DNA of 64,000 bases from Gnetum montanum (GCA_015680685.1 MNCI01010025.1:143987-207986), one strand, 5' to 3'; shown: positions 8,890 through 21,700, counted from the first letter of the stretch. Notes: generated by a model from the letters alone, not told the origin. Numbers and translations: made by a program.

Positions 8890-11367
8890 ATTTAATACCA
8901 TTTTGTTTAGCTTGTTTAACCTAGTTTACTATGTTTTATTTTTTTTACTTAGTTTTATCTTACCTTTAACTTTATTTTATCTTATTGTACTAGATTTTAC
9001 CCTATCGTTACTATGTTATGATCAAATTTATCTTGTTTAACAAGTCTCACCTTCATTTTTCTTTGTGATAACCTTGCCTAGTTTAACAGTCTTCCCCATC
9101 ATGGCCCTCCAAGGCCTCAAACTAGTAGCATGGCCTGCTAAGGCCTCAAACTGGGAAAATGTGATCAGGGCCTATGTCATTTAGTCCCATTTAAACACTC
9201 TTTTCCATAATTTAGCATCATTTTAACCTTGATTCACTTAATTTAACATTATTTGACATCAAAGAGGCCTTATCTTATCTTTTTTGACACCATTTGGTGT
9301 GGTTTTGATCATAATTTAACCTTGATTTAACCCTATTTTCTTCAACCTACTTCTTATAACCTTTATTAACCACATTTAATATTTGTTTAGCCTTTGATTT
9401 GTATTAGATAATGGGGTTTGACAATATTTGGCCATCATTTATTGGCATGTAGCCATGGCTTTATATTAGCAACATGGCTCAATAAGTCCTAAAATTGACA
9501 AAATTGTAACCATGTTTGACCTTGCATTACCTAGTATTATCTTGTGGCCATTGTTGACATTACTTGGGTACTTGTATGACCTTTATTTCAACACTTTGTC
9601 TTATTTATGTCTTATTACCATAGTATTTTGCATTATTTATAGCATATTTTTTTATTTTATTAGTTTTTATTATTTTATTACATAAGTACCACTTGATACA
9701 CTTATGTTGTCATGAAAGAGTGAGCTAGGAGACTAAGCAAGTGGATTCAGCTAGAATTAAGCCTGGATAAACCCCTTTTCTGATGTTGTTAGACAAATTA
9801 AACCTTAAATATCAAAATATTAAGACCTTGAAAACATCTTAATCTATATCCATAACACCTTAAAGTAGCATGATGATCAGTATCCTTGAAGCTGGAAACA
9901 TCATGGAGGGTTTCCTAGTTAGGATTTCCATCTAAACCATGATGGTAAGGACAAAACACATGAAACTAGTTTTCTCACCAAAACATAAGCCTACTCATAA
10001 CATCATCAAGACCTAGCTATGCAACATCAACGCCATCACATAGCCTTGATTACATCTAACACTCACATGTTTGCTTGTAGTTGTTGTTTATTATTATTGA
10101 CAGGTTGCAATGAGTGACTAATGTTGATGACCTCGATAGCCAAGAACAAGTGAGCTTGCATGATGTATTCAAATGAGAGAGAAGCATCAACATGGCCTAT
10201 CAAGGCCTTAAATAAGAACATGGGCCACTAAGGCCTTAAACTAGTAACAATGATGGCCTTGGTGGCCTAGTTTTACTCATCATTTTATGTGGAAATATGC
10301 ATTGTAATCTGATAGCATGTTTTCTTTGTCTAGTTTTCTTGTTCTCTTGGATCTATGCTTGAAGGATGAAGCTTGGAGTCATCAAAAAGGTGCAACTCAT
10401 TATGATAGGAAGTCACCATGTAACTTCAATGCACAAAATTTAGTGAGTTGATCCTGCTCTATTACGAGTGCTTATGCCATTTCCATCACATTACCTCTCC
10501 TTGAACCTAACCTAGTAGCTTGATAATTCCCTTTCTCACAGTTAAATAGTAATGTTGACCTATATTTGAAACTCATGCATTGTGGCCATGTGACATCTTT
10601 GTTAGCATGCTATACCATTTAGTCTACTTGATGTAGCACATCTCATTTAGTAGGAAAATGAGATCATGTTGGCCTTGGCAAAGAAAGCCAATGAAGGCTT
10701 CATCCCAAAAAAAAGACAAATAGCGAAGTAAATTACCAGGAAGCTAGAATGGCCTATGAAGGCCAAAAGAATAAATTAATATCTCCAAGGATGCAAAAGG
10801 GAACAACCTAGAGGTTCAAGAAATGTTGGAGCAAGGTGATGGTTCCTCAAATGCATCTCTTAACTGAACCACACTTTAAAATATGAAGTATTAAAATCAC
10901 TGACTAACTAACATGTTTGTGTCATAGACATGATGCTAGCACTTGGAATGCATTGTTAATCTTCATAGGGATGTTTTTGTTACTATTACCATTTACTAAT
11001 CATAGCCTTATCCCATAATCACAAGCACTCTTTGGCATGGTTCAACATGAATGAATCAAGCATAGAGAGAGAACGTCAGTGGTGGACCTATAGTGATATT
11101 TTTTATTCTTTGTTAGTTCCTCTTAGGTTAATCCCCTAGATACCAACAAAGATGGACCAATTAAACACCACCAAATTTACATGTTATAGCCTTTTTAATC
11201 CCAATCCCATGAAACCTTAGCCTAAATTTCATTGTAAATGTGAAGATTACAATCCATTAGATGCATTCCAATGTACTTTATACTTTTGGAGCTAAACAAT
11301 TCTGGTTAAGTGGTCAAAGCCTCATCCTCCAAGTGAAACAAGTCACATAATGCCTATATTTGGGCTA
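8890..11367 (+). mobile_element. E0: family 2 spacer-like internal region
   Basis: No coding domain. The phrase ATGGCC..CTAAGGCCT.AAACT recurs (about 9102-9160, 10190-10260), as in the E2 spacer (38880-39010, 46770-47400) and in reverse in E3 (61740-62100). The 8890-9720 part also matches the E2 stretch 46770-47640 that leads into RT. The polypurine tract and family 2 LTR to its right suggest it is the 3' internal end of a plus-strand element, although no pol is present. Confidence 0.45.
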
Positions 11368-11384
11368 GGGGGGGGGGGGGGGGG
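11368..11384 (+). promoter_or_regulatory. Poly-G run, probable polypurine tract, beside an assembly gap
   Basis: Seventeen G in a row, then T and six N (11386-11391), immediately before a family 2 LTR-like sequence. E3 has a G-rich purine tract (GTAGAGGAATGGGGG on the minus strand, 58369-58383) at the same place, which supports the reading. The true length of the run is unknown because of the gap. Confidence 0.5.
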
Positions 11385-11385
11385 T

Positions 11386-11391
11386 NNNNNN
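11386..11391. other. Assembly gap (6 N)
   Basis: Six undefined bases directly after a homopolymer. Confidence 1.
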
Positions 11392-12570
11392 GAGGATTAA
11401 AAATGTCTTTTGTAATGCCAAAATTCTCATATTGATGGGTTTTATAGGAGGTATAACATTTTCTCCTTTGGAAATGCATGCAAGGGGCTATAACTCACCT
11501 ACTCCCACAATGGATGTCATCCCCCCAATGTGGTTGTCATACATCCAACATGGATGCTATCCTCCCAACATGGAAGCCATCCTCCCAGTGAGGATGTCAT
11601 CCCCCTAGCATGGATTCCATCCCCTTCTATGTGGATGTCATTCCTCCTACATGGATGCAAGCCCCCAACATGGAGGCTATTTCACTAGCATGGATCCCAT
11701 TTTCCCAACACAGATGTCATCCCACTAGCATGAAGGCCATTTTCCTAGTGTGGATGCCATCCCCTTAGTATGGAGGCCATGCCCCTAGTGTGGATGTCAT
11801 TCACCTAGTGTGGGTGCCATCCCCCATTACTGTTTTTAGTAAAAGGAATAGCCATTGGAGGTATGACACCTACCCCATATAGTGATCTTCCTTGATCTAC
11901 ACACCCACCATACCTACATGTGGTAGAAATTTGTAGTTAATTTATTAGCAATTTATAGTCAATTTGCAGCCAATTTATAGAAATATTTATGCCCAAAAAC
12001 CTATAAAACCCAAGCCCCAAGATCACAATTTTGTAATTTTTTCACACTTTGCAATTTCTATGCTTTTTTTCAAATTCAAGAGCTTTGAAGACACATAGAG
12101 ATTCTTAAATTCCCAAATGTAGAACCTCCATAACCATTATTATATTGCCCTTGGATCACCAATGTTGTAGATCTAGTATGGAGAGTAGCACGGTTCAATA
12201 TCATCGGAAGTTGTAAAACGTCCAAATTGTGGAGCCACTAGTTTCAATAGAATTTGAACCCCCACCAAAGTGAACCCTATGCTATTTGAGGCACATATTG
12301 TACAAATTTCTTGAACGATTGTTTATTTATTTTAAGATAGAGTTTACAATTCTGTTTGTATGCAAGATAGATTCATTTTTTCCATTTCATTGAACTTATT
12401 TTATCATATCTACATTTCAATTTTATTATTCTACCCTCACTTTTACATTTTTCAAGTTCCTAGGTGATTTGCTAGACCATCCAAGGCACCTCAAATTCCA
12501 TTTTTTGGAGGCCTTAGAGATTTTGAATTAAAGCTATTATACTAATATTTTTGGTTTTCCAATGACTATA
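11392..12570 (+). repeat. Family 2 LTR (E0, probable 3' LTR)
   Basis: Positions 11870-12560 align with 33600-34420 (E2 5' side) and, in reverse, with 57200-58100 (E3). Shared landmarks are the TTTATAG-rich middle, the CAATTTTTxGAG leader, and the segment near 12450-12500 (CAAGTTCCTAGGTGATTTGC). The first part is a 22-bp minisatellite. Start and end are approximate. Confidence 0.6.
11502..11825. repeat. 22-bp minisatellite in the family 2 LTR
   Basis: About 15 tandem copies of a 20-22 bp unit close to CTAGCATGGATGCCATCCCC, with alternating ATGGATG and ATGGAGGCC variants. The E3 LTR keeps a few degenerate units at 58215-58340, so the array belongs to the family. Confidence 0.8.
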
Positions 12571-13000
12571 TTGTTTAGTAACTACAAAGACTAGTGTAGT
12601 TCTCATGAGAACTAGCATAGCTTTTTAAGGCTAGTGTAGCTTTGGTGACGCCAACATAGTTTTTAAAGATTGTTTTCTTTTTATAACACTCAATATATTT
12701 TTGATGGACTTGATGCATCAAAATTATGATAAGAGAAAAACTACACTAAAAATGATGGCTTTTTATGTCTACAAATTGTAGCAATTTGTCAGTAATCATG
12801 GCAGGAAATTTCTAGCACCAATAAGAACACCATATCCTTTTGGAAAACATTTTGGAAAATTTGTAATCAATTGAGCATCGTAGACTCTCAGAGTGATTAC
12901 ATGGTAGTGAAATTCAAGAAACATTTTCATGATTTGTTGAATGAACATAGCAAATCTAAATCTAAGAACAAGAAAAGAGTTTCAGAAGTTGTATCCTAAA
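12571..13000. other. Unassigned AT-rich DNA
   Basis: No domain or repeat border recognised. Several short CTAGTGTAG/CTAGCATAG words recur at 12580-12660. Confidence 0.3.
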
Positions 13001-13480
13001 AGCACCTAGATTGTTCAAACACTTGTAGAAAAAAACCTACTAGTTACATGAAGCTTCAAGTATCATTTGGACAATTCTTTATGCATTTAGGCACATGTAT
13101 AGATTTGAACTCTCTTCTTAAGGTAATTTTATTGTTTCAATAAAATTTATAGTTAATTTTTTTTGTGCAATTTCATTATTTGAATATTAAAATTTTATTT
13201 TCTACATTTTCTTTGGTTTTAGATCTACAAATTTTTAAAATTGATTTACATCTATTTACATTTTCCAAGTCCTTGGATGATTGACAAGACCATCTTGGAC
13301 ATCTTGGATCTCCTTTCTTGGAGGCCCTTGGTATTCAAGATCAAATTTTTCACAAAGGATTTTCGGTATTCCAACATCAAATTTTTCCATTATAAAACTT
13401 CCAGATGAAGGCTGCAATAGGTTCTCTCTACTCAGAATGATTAGCACTAGGGGAGAAGACACCTAAAGGTCTTAAAATTA
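13000..13480 (+). repeat. Second family 2 LTR fragment
   Basis: Positions 13120-13400 align with the E2 LTR end at 34140-34430, including CCAAGTCCTTGGATGATTGACAAGACC-like text at 13264-13290 and the TTCCAACATC segment. It repeats the end of the preceding LTR about 810 bp further on. Confidence 0.5.
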
Positions 13481-15049
13481 TCTCTATTAACAAGTCTTGT
13501 ATGTGCCAAAAAATTTTCTAGAAATGATGTTAATTCTTGTCTAAATAGGCCATGATTTATTGTTAATCAATTGATTTAGTTTTGGTAAGTTTCTTGGATG
13601 TTTACATAATATTTTTGATCATCCAAATTAGCCAAAAATGTAGTGTTTTTGACATACATGATGGGGCTAACAAGTGCATCATTTTTGACTTTCTATGACA
13701 TGATTAGCAGGATTTGTGTAAATATTGTCTCAAATATGCTAGGTTGATGTAATTCACAATGGTTTTGATAATATTGGTCATGAGCTATATTTTACATTCT
13801 AAAAAATTACTCTAGGATATTGATAAAACAAGGTTATAATAAGTTTTTTTGAAGGAAAATCAAGGCATTTGTTTTTACTCTAAAATCTAATGAAAATTGC
13901 AATTAAAATGTCATCACAAAGCTTCTATATTCAATCAAATTTTCCTTGAGGTCTTTCATTGGCTCCTCTTTGTTGATTTTTTGAGGTTTAAACCAAAGGA
14001 CTTTAATAAAGAATGTGAAACAACATCACAAGTTCATCACAATTGTGTCTATTTTTACATTGAATTTTGTAGTTGTTGAATCATGCAAAGGACTACTCAT
14101 AAGGTGAAGTAAGGTTGGAATGAACTGATGAAAATTTAGAGTGAGGTATTTTGGCTAAATTGATAATTTAGAGTTGGTTAAATAGGCTTTAGAAGAATTT
14201 CAAATGTTTTGACCTCATTATTATGGCATATTAATATACTCACTAGTTGATGAGGTCTTCGTGCTTCCTACTTGTTGTACTAGTTACATGTGTTTAGACT
14301 TGAAGAGACCAATACTTTGATATTAGCTTCATTGATCACTTGGCTCATTTTTTGATCCTTTTTTTAATTTTTTTTAGGATAGTTTGGCCTGTTCGATTTC
14401 TTGATATTTTTTCCTTATTTTTGTGTGAGTGAAACCTTCTTTTGGTTTTAATGTCAAAGCTAAAATTTTGTTATCTCATAGAACAAAATGTTTGGAGATT
14501 TAGCAAACTAATCAATGGATATTGTTATAGAAGATGTCACATGGACATGATATACAAACGTCAATAATAGGTTTTCATGATTAGCAAGCTAGAAAATCCT
14601 ATAATTGGTATATGGTTATAGCTTAGATATGGTATAAAAATGATACGAGGTATGTATTGTTGGCATGGATAAATAAGTAAACTAAAACTCATGTAAGATA
14701 GCATGATTACTGATTATTGTCATGAGTCATACTTATACAATGACTCTAGGTTCATCCTACAAATATAACTTGGAGAGAAAAAGAAAAAAATTCAAAGAAT
14801 ACATCAAGATTACATGAGATAATGTGAGAAAATAAGCAAAAATTGGCTAGCATGAGACATAATTAGTAGATATTGAGAATATTATATTGTGCTTTTCAAA
14901 TTTATATGAAAGTTGCAGTATGCTTAAAAAAAAGGGAAGAGGTCATGCATGTTCCTTATTATAGGCAAAAAATTTTATTCATGTCATGCACTTGTTTAAA
15001 TCTTTAAAAAGGGAAAATAACCACTAGAAACAAATAGCTTAAGATTTTA
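13481..15049. other. Unassigned DNA between the LTR fragment and E1 integrase
   Basis: No recognisable coding or LTR signature. The E1 3' LTR would be expected here on the minus strand but was not found. Confidence 0.35.
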
Positions 15050-15755
15050 TATAATAAGATTTAAGGTAGGAATGGATGACCTAGTTGGTCAATTCATTTC
15101 CATCTAGGTCTACTATCTTAAAAGCTTAATTTCTATAGGACTTGGTCACCAAGAAAGGTTGGTCTCAATTAGCTAAGAATTTTCTGCATGTTCATGAATA
15201 GCCTTGAAGTAGTATTGTCTTTGCTTCTCCTAGTATTTTTTGATATGAGAAATTTTTGTCATTTATTTCTCTTCCACCAAATCTAACTTAATGATATGTA
15301 TCTCATTGTTTTGCACATCATTGATATAATCATACAAAGATACCCTCAAAGATGGAACCTAATATTAAAGAGGAAAAATATCTTCACATCCATAAATAAG
15401 GCTATATGGTGTGACATTGATTATAGTTTGAAATGTTATTCTATAGGCACATATTGCATACAAGATTTGTCCATGCCATATATGTTTGCTATTTTTTAAC
15501 ATTATCTTTAGAAGGTTGATGATAAATTTGTTGTTAAATTTAGATTAACTATTGGCTTATGGAAAATAAGATGAAGAGAAAGAGTGTTTAATGTGTAATT
15601 ATTTCGAAAAGGATTGAGCTTCATTATTGGTAAAATTTGGTCTATTATTAGTAAAAATGTCTAGAGGTAGGCCAAATCATTAATTTATATTATCTAGGAT
15701 GATTTTGTATACTTTTGTTAAAAAAAATTTTATTCTCAAAGGAATAGCTTCAATC
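15050..15755 (-). pseudogene. E1: integrase C-terminal half (family 2)
   Basis: The minus strand aligns with the end of the E2 integrase (56450-57119) and the E3 integrase (58440-58760). The E1 text around 15430-15500 and E3 58490-58560 are near-parallel, and the part near 15070-15130 matches the last 20 codons before the E2 pol stop. Stops and frameshifts throughout. The other half continues at 21706 after a Copia-like insertion. Confidence 0.7.
15751..15755. repeat. Target-site duplication of Copia-like copy 1, left
   Basis: CAATC, repeated exactly at 21701-21705 on the other side of the element. Confidence 0.75.
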
Positions 15756-17023
15756 TATGGACATTTTGGTGTGTCAACACATTACGTAAAATGAAGTCAA
15801 AGGATGTATGCATGGTTATGTGGTTATTGTGCTTATAGGACAATGTACTTGGGAAACCAAGTTGAGTGAAAGCCTACATAGAGGATTAGAAATGAACTAG
15901 TCTAAAGCTAAAATGAAATGATATCCACAAGGTCTCAAATGGGCATGCAAGAATTTCCAAAGAATGTGGACAATGACTAGATACTGTACAAGAAATGTTG
16001 TCATCATCAAAGCATGCAAACGATCAAGGAAGTACACAAGAAATGATGAGTTCATAGGATAAAAAAAGTGGAAGAAATATGTCTCTACAAAATAATAGAC
16101 ATGTTAGCTGAATAGGAGTGAACATAGATAAAGACATCTTCAAGAAAAAGCAGATGTCTTCCATCATCTTCAGAGGATGAAGGCTAGTTCTAGAAATACA
16201 TCTTCAATCATACAAAGATTTTTGCTAGAATGAATATTTTAGGAAGACATATTTTCTAGAAAAATACATATTTCCAAAATTCTAGGCAAACATAGAAATA
16301 CATCTCAAGCATGAAGAAGATGTCTGTAGATATTGCACAAGTTTCAAGATGAATTTAGAAACATGCCAACTATAAAAGGCATCATATGAATTGGGAAATG
16401 GAAAATATTTTGTATAATCACTCTAAAATCATGTTTTGAATCATTATAATATTTTTTTATCTCTATTATATCATCATTTTTTCATTGTAAAGTGTGTTAT
16501 ACCTCAATGTACAAGGACTAGAAAACTAAGTTGCATTTATCCCTTGTGATTATTCTCTCTTGTTACCCTATGAGGTTGATGTGATTCTTGTAGGAAGGCA
16601 TCTTGTTTGAGCTTGTTGGGATCTTGTGGGATGACATCTTGATTAAGTTTTTCGAGATCTTGTGGGAAGGCATCTTGTTTAAGCTTGTTTGGATCTTGGA
16701 AGATTGAGCTATTGGTGTTGCATTACAACACTCTAAAGTAGAGCTCAAGTTTGTAAAGGTTTTGAAAGCCTAAAAACCACATTATAAGCCTAATGGAACC
16801 TTACATGATTGAGTGGCTGGTTTATAGCACATAACTCTAAAGTAGGGCTTGAAGATTGTATAGGATGTGGACCCTTCAATCTCATGTTTAGAGCAACAAA
16901 GTCCAAAGGTATGCTAGTAATCTAACCTCTAATTGTGGAGTACCCAAGTTGGGAAACCATGTTAAAATTATATGTGTGCCCTTTTGTTACAAAGCTTTAA
17001 TTTGGGGAACTTAATCATCCACC
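15756..17023 (+). repeat. Family 3 copy 1: 5' LTR
   Basis: Aligns along its length with 20462-21700. It contains a TATA box at 16371-16378 (TATAAAAG) and an upstream cluster of AAGACATCTT/AAGATGTCTT-type motifs at 16130-16320. The last 20 or so bases and the primer site are deleted relative to copy 2. Confidence 0.8.
16371..16378 (+). promoter_or_regulatory. TATA box of family 3 LTR, copy 1
   Basis: TATAAAAG, followed about 70 bp on by the conserved TTGTAAT and ATCATCATTTxTTCATT region. The other three family 3 LTRs have decayed versions such as CTATAAG. Confidence 0.45.
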
Positions 17024-17039
17024 CAATACTTTCTATTTG

Positions 17040-18297
17040 AAAGAGTGTGGGAGTCAATCCTTGAAGGCTACGGTTCACCTATTTATAACCTCATTAGCAT
17101 CATCAAACCTTGCAACAAATGGACATAAGAGGAAAAGGATAAGTTTATGTTTGTTTTAAAAGAAAAAAAATATTTATATTATGTATTGAATAAATATAAA
17201 TTTAATATATTAGTAGGATGTAAAATGACCAAATAAATTTGACAAACTTTAGAAGTGACTTACGAGGGAACATCTATTGTTAGCAATCAAAATTGTTAGT
17301 TTTACAAAGTGAGTACGATAAACTCAAAATGAGAAAAGGTGAGAAAATAAAGGATTATTTCTCTATAGAAAATGATCTTATGGTAGCTATTAGATGAACA
17401 AGAAAGGATCTTCTTTAAATCAAAAAAATCATCAAAATGATGAAAACTCTGCAATTAGAGTTCAGACCAAAGGTCACCACTATGAAGAAAATTAGCAATT
17501 TCTCTACACTTAAATGTGAAGAGATTCAAAGTGCTCTCATTGGTTATGAAATGAATCTGATATGCAAATAACTAATCCAAGAAAGACCTATTTCTCTAAA
17601 GATTGCCTCCAAGAAGAAGGAGCCAAATGAGCATGATGAGGGCAATGAAGATGAGATTAGCTTTCTCTCAAGAAAACTACAACATTTGGTGACAAGAAGA
17701 AATAAGGGAGCATCTCAGCAAAGACCCAATCTTTTCAAAGGAAGGGATATAGGAGAAAATTTTTTAAATTCTTCTAACGTAGATTTCTCTTATATAGAAT
17801 GTTGGATTTTTGGAGGAAGAGGCCATATGACATTTGAATGTCCTAGTGATCTAAGTGATAGCAAGGTACAACCAAAGAATAGATCCAACAATGAGGAACC
17901 AAGAAAGACCAGCTTTTATAGAAGTTGGTATGATGGTGAGCTAAGTGAAGAAGAATCATTTAAATCTTCCAAAGATTCACATCTCATATGCATGGTACTT
18001 ACTGATGAAAATTCCTCACATATGGTTGAACATGACAATAAGTGTAACAAGAGGTATAGTGAATTTAAAGAAGAAATTATTCTTTTACATCATTTGATTA
18101 GGAAGGAAAAGAAACTAGTACTTTCTAAGTTAGATGCTATTGATAAAATGAAAGAAGAAATATTAGACATAAAAGATAAGATTCAACAACTAACCTCTTT
18201 CAACAAGGATTCCAACAAGATTCAGGAAGAGGAGACTCCTAAAAATCAGAAAAATAATTTAGACGAAGCAACACTTGAAGTTTCAAGCTTAAGATAA
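17040..18297 (+). pseudogene. Family 3 copy 1: Copia-type Gag pseudogene
   Basis: Nucleocapsid-capsid precursor. The N-terminal UBN2-like part (17040-17660: WESILEG, LEVTYEGTSIV) is full of stops, while the C-terminal part is open from 17686 to 18297 (203 residues). A CCHC zinc knuckle lies at 17800-17841, but its second Cys is Phe (CWIFGGRGHMTFEC), so it should not bind zinc. After the knuckle come an acidic stretch (ELSEEESFKSSKDSH) and a Lys/Glu/Leu-rich coiled coil (about 18050-18200). In copy 2 the second Cys is kept but the Trp codon before it is TAG. Non-functional; the family call rests on UBN2 plus the knuckle. Confidence 0.75.
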
Positions 18298-20445
18298 AGC
18301 ATCGTAAGGTTTGATAATTTTGATCATGATGATGATGCTACATTTATATGTAAAAATTTTTGTTTTAGGAAAAATCTTAACTATAATGATCAAAATAAGA
18401 TTAATGTGTGGTCTTGTCAAAAAAACTTTGGCAAGAAAATTGAGCTGGTAATAATATGAGAGAATGAAGAAAAATGGAGTACTAAAACTAATGTAAGGAG
18501 AAATTATGGTTCTATCATAAAGGACATAAAAATATATATACATAAAATACACAATCTAATGAAAGAGAACCTATGGATGAGAAGGTGTTTCATGATGGGG
18601 GACCTCATGTCAAACTCCATTAATCTTCTCTAGTGACTAGTAGGCAAGGTAAGTTTTCATCTCTTTGCTTTCTAGGTAATAAAAACATGATTTAGAAGTC
18701 GAAAATTGTTTGGGCTTTTGTCTAGATCAAAAGGATTAGAATAATTTTTTTGATCATCTCTTACATGGGTTTGATATAACTGATTCTATAAATATTTACT
18801 CTTGTTTGAATTCTTCTCTTGCATTTAATAATATGAATTTCTTGTGATGATCTATTTTTATGCTTATGTTGTTTGAGAAATTTTTACTGATTATGAGATA
18901 ATACAAGCCTCTAAAAATTTCTATCAATATTGATTGAAGACCTTGATCTCCACAATTGGGTTTAAAGTTGACCTCTAGTTATAGTATTGTTCTATGACTT
19001 GCATTTTGGTCCTATGGCCAAGACAAACTGCACATGTGTAAGGGGAGCCTATTTTTCATTTTCAATCATCATCTTAGAGATCATCAATGTAGGGGGAGTC
19101 TTTAGAGACCTCAAAAATTGAAACAACAAGTTATTCCTAAATGAGAAAAGATTCATGACATGAAAAATGTTCAAGGTAAAAGTAGACCTAACTCTTGATT
19201 AATATGTATTGCAAGTATTTTACCTAATCACTATCTAAAATATTGCCAAAACCTACTTAGCTATTATTGGACATTGATTTGTCTTTTTGGTACTTACTCC
19301 TCTTAATTTGCTTCTTTGTATTTACTTTTCATCATGGTGTTTTCTATGAGTTTAGTTTAGGTGAAATCATTACACATTGTTTTCTCTTATGGATTTATTG
19401 GTTTAAATGATAATTTATTAAATCCTCACAAATTGACTCCAACATAAGGTAGCTCCTATTTTATTTTTCAACTCTTTGAAAGTAATACCTAGAGAATATC
19501 TTGAGCTACTTGATGGACCACCTATTTCCACAAGCCTTATCTTTGGTATTTTTTTAAGTCTATTAAATAAACATTTTTACTTAATCATATTAGTAAAGAA
19601 CTTCAAGAAGTACCATTTGAAAATTTCCATGTCTTATATTCCTTAAGGTATATGAATGTACACTTATTAGCATGGTTGATGGTTGTGGTAGTTTAATTAC
19701 CTTGAACAAATAATGGAATATGCATGTTTCTCTCATAGCTTCAAAATTTTTGGTTAAGTATAGCAATGTAGATTTTAATGAGATAATTAGATAGGATGTT
19801 TGTTACTACTTGATCTAAATTTGACCTTAAAGTTGTATGTCGATCGTCCTTTTTGGATCAATTATAGCTCCTTTGGTTTTAAATTGAAATGAGAAGTTCA
19901 CAATTTTGGTATTCAAGCATAATTTGGAACAATTAGTACCTATATCCTACAGCAAATAATTGATTTTTTGAGAAATTCCATGATCATCCTATTTCCATGG
20001 TTTTTATATCCTATGAATAGTTTGAAAAGTTTGAACTATACTATCATTATCATATAAGCTTTTTCCAAAAATTTTCTAATGTTTTCAGAGGATAGGGATA
20101 ATTGAAAAATGAAAGAATGGTTCAATGCAACTTACTAATAAATTTTTGGCACCAAAAATAGATTTCCCAGTACTAATTTATTTAGAGATAGGATACTTGA
20201 TCAGCATGGCTTATACTTCTGGCTTGAAGTATGAAAATCACTTTAGAGGCTTAGATCAATTCTTCATGGACTTTAGTGCTACTAAATTTGTGCTCCTGAA
20301 TTGATTTTCTTAATTCCCTATATTTTTTTGGGATTATGTCATGATTCTTGATTTTGTATATTAATTGAAATTTATTATTCACTTATATTCTCTTTAACCA
20401 AGTTTGGGTACTTTCTCCTAGTTTTCTTAACTTTTGAACATCACC
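18298..20445 (+). other. Family 3 copy 1: non-coding internal region
   Basis: Aligns with copy 2 at 52090-54068 (for example the ACCTCATxTCAAACTCCATT segment near 18600 and 52380). No pol domain in any frame. Both copies carry GGGGGAGTCTTTAAAGAC-like text, so this is a shared part of the family, not a local deletion. Confidence 0.6.
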
Positions 20446-20461
20446 AAAAAGAGGGAGATTT
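20446..20461 (+). promoter_or_regulatory. Polypurine tract, family 3 copy 1
   Basis: AAAAAGAGGGAGATTT directly before the TGGAGC start of the 3' LTR. Copy 2 has AAAAAGGGTGATAT at the same place. Confidence 0.7.
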
Positions 20462-21700
20462 TGGAGCTTTTGGTGTATTAAAAATTTAAGTAAAATGGAG
20501 TCAAAGGTTGTATGGTTATTGTGCTTACAAGACAATGTACATGGGAAACCAAGTTGAGCTAAAGCCTACAAAGAGGATAAGAAATGAACTAGTCTAGACC
20601 TGAAAGAAGAAGGTCATTCAAAAGGTCTCAAACAAACATGCAAGAATTCCAAAGAATGTGGACAAGGACTAGATACTATACAAGTAAAGCTATAATGATC
20701 AAAGCATGAAAAAGATCAAGGATGTGGACAAGGAATGATGAATTTAAAGGACAAAGGAAGTTGAGGAAATACGTCTTTGGAAAACAACAAACGTCTTAGT
20801 AGAATTGGTGTGAACACAAACAATGATGTCTTCAAGAAATAGTAAACATCTTCCATCAAGTAGATACATATTTAACCAGTTAAAGATGTCTTCATAGAAT
20901 GAAGGCTAGTTCTAGAAAGACATATTTCATTAGAAAAAGAGATCTCCCAAAATTAAGATTTCAAAAAGACAACTTTTCCAAACAAACACATCTTCCAAAT
21001 ATTGAAGGAAAACATATAAAGACATATTAGTCATAAAGAAGACATCTTTCATGACTATTAGTGATCATTTCCTAGTTTTTGCATGAGTTCCAAGATGGAT
21101 TTAAGAAGTCATCATATGCATTGGGAAATGGGAAAGCTTGTGTATAATCATTGTACAATCATTTTATGAATCATTGTAATCTTTGTTGCTCTTCATTGTA
21201 TCATCATTTGTTCATTATACTGTGTTGTGCCATAAAATACAAGGATCAGAAAACTAACTTGCATTTATTCCTTGTAATTGTTCTTTCTTGTTGTCCTATG
21301 GAGTTGATGTGCTTCTTGTGGGAAGAAACCTTACTTGAGCTTGCTGGGATCTTGTGGGATTGAGTTGGTGCTGCAGTACAACACTTTGGAGTAGAACTCA
21401 AGGTTATAAAGGTTGTGAAAGCCTAAAAACCACATTCTAAGACTTATGGACCCTTTTTGGGTTGAGTGGATAGTGTTGCAACATAGTAATCTAGAGCAAG
21501 ATTTGAAGACTATATAATGTGTAGACTCTTCAACCACATTTTGAGAGCAACAAAGTCTAGAGGTGTGCTAGTGATCTGCCATTCAAGTGTGGACTACCTA
21601 AGTTGGGGAGCCATATTAAAATCATGTGTATGCTTTTGTGTTACAAATTTTTAACTTGGGGAACATATTCATCCCTCCCTTCTAAGTTCAATGATCCACA
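20462..21700 (+). repeat. Family 3 copy 1: 3' LTR
   Basis: 1239 bp, TGGAGC...GATCCACA, abutting the target duplication CAATC. Carries the same U3 motif cluster at about 20820-21060. Confidence 0.85.

Larger units (their letters stand above)
15756..21700 (+). mobile_element. Family 3 copy 1: gag-only Copia-like LTR element
   Basis: A 5945-bp insertion with LTRs at 15756-17023 and 20462-21700, a UBN2-type gag, and about 2.1 kb of non-coding DNA before the 3' polypurine tract. No protease, integrase or RT is seen. It splits the E1 integrase, whose homology resumes on either side, and is bounded by a perfect 5-bp duplication (CAATC). The left terminal dinucleotide is TA rather than TG, probably a mutation. 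The 5' and 3' LTRs differ at many positions (roughly one in six by eye), so the insertion is old. Copy 2 has the same structure. Confidence 0.85.

Noticed and set aside
11392-13480. 3' LTR of E1
   Set aside because: Its orientation is opposite to the E1 integrase. The polypurine tract on its left shows it belongs to a plus-strand element.
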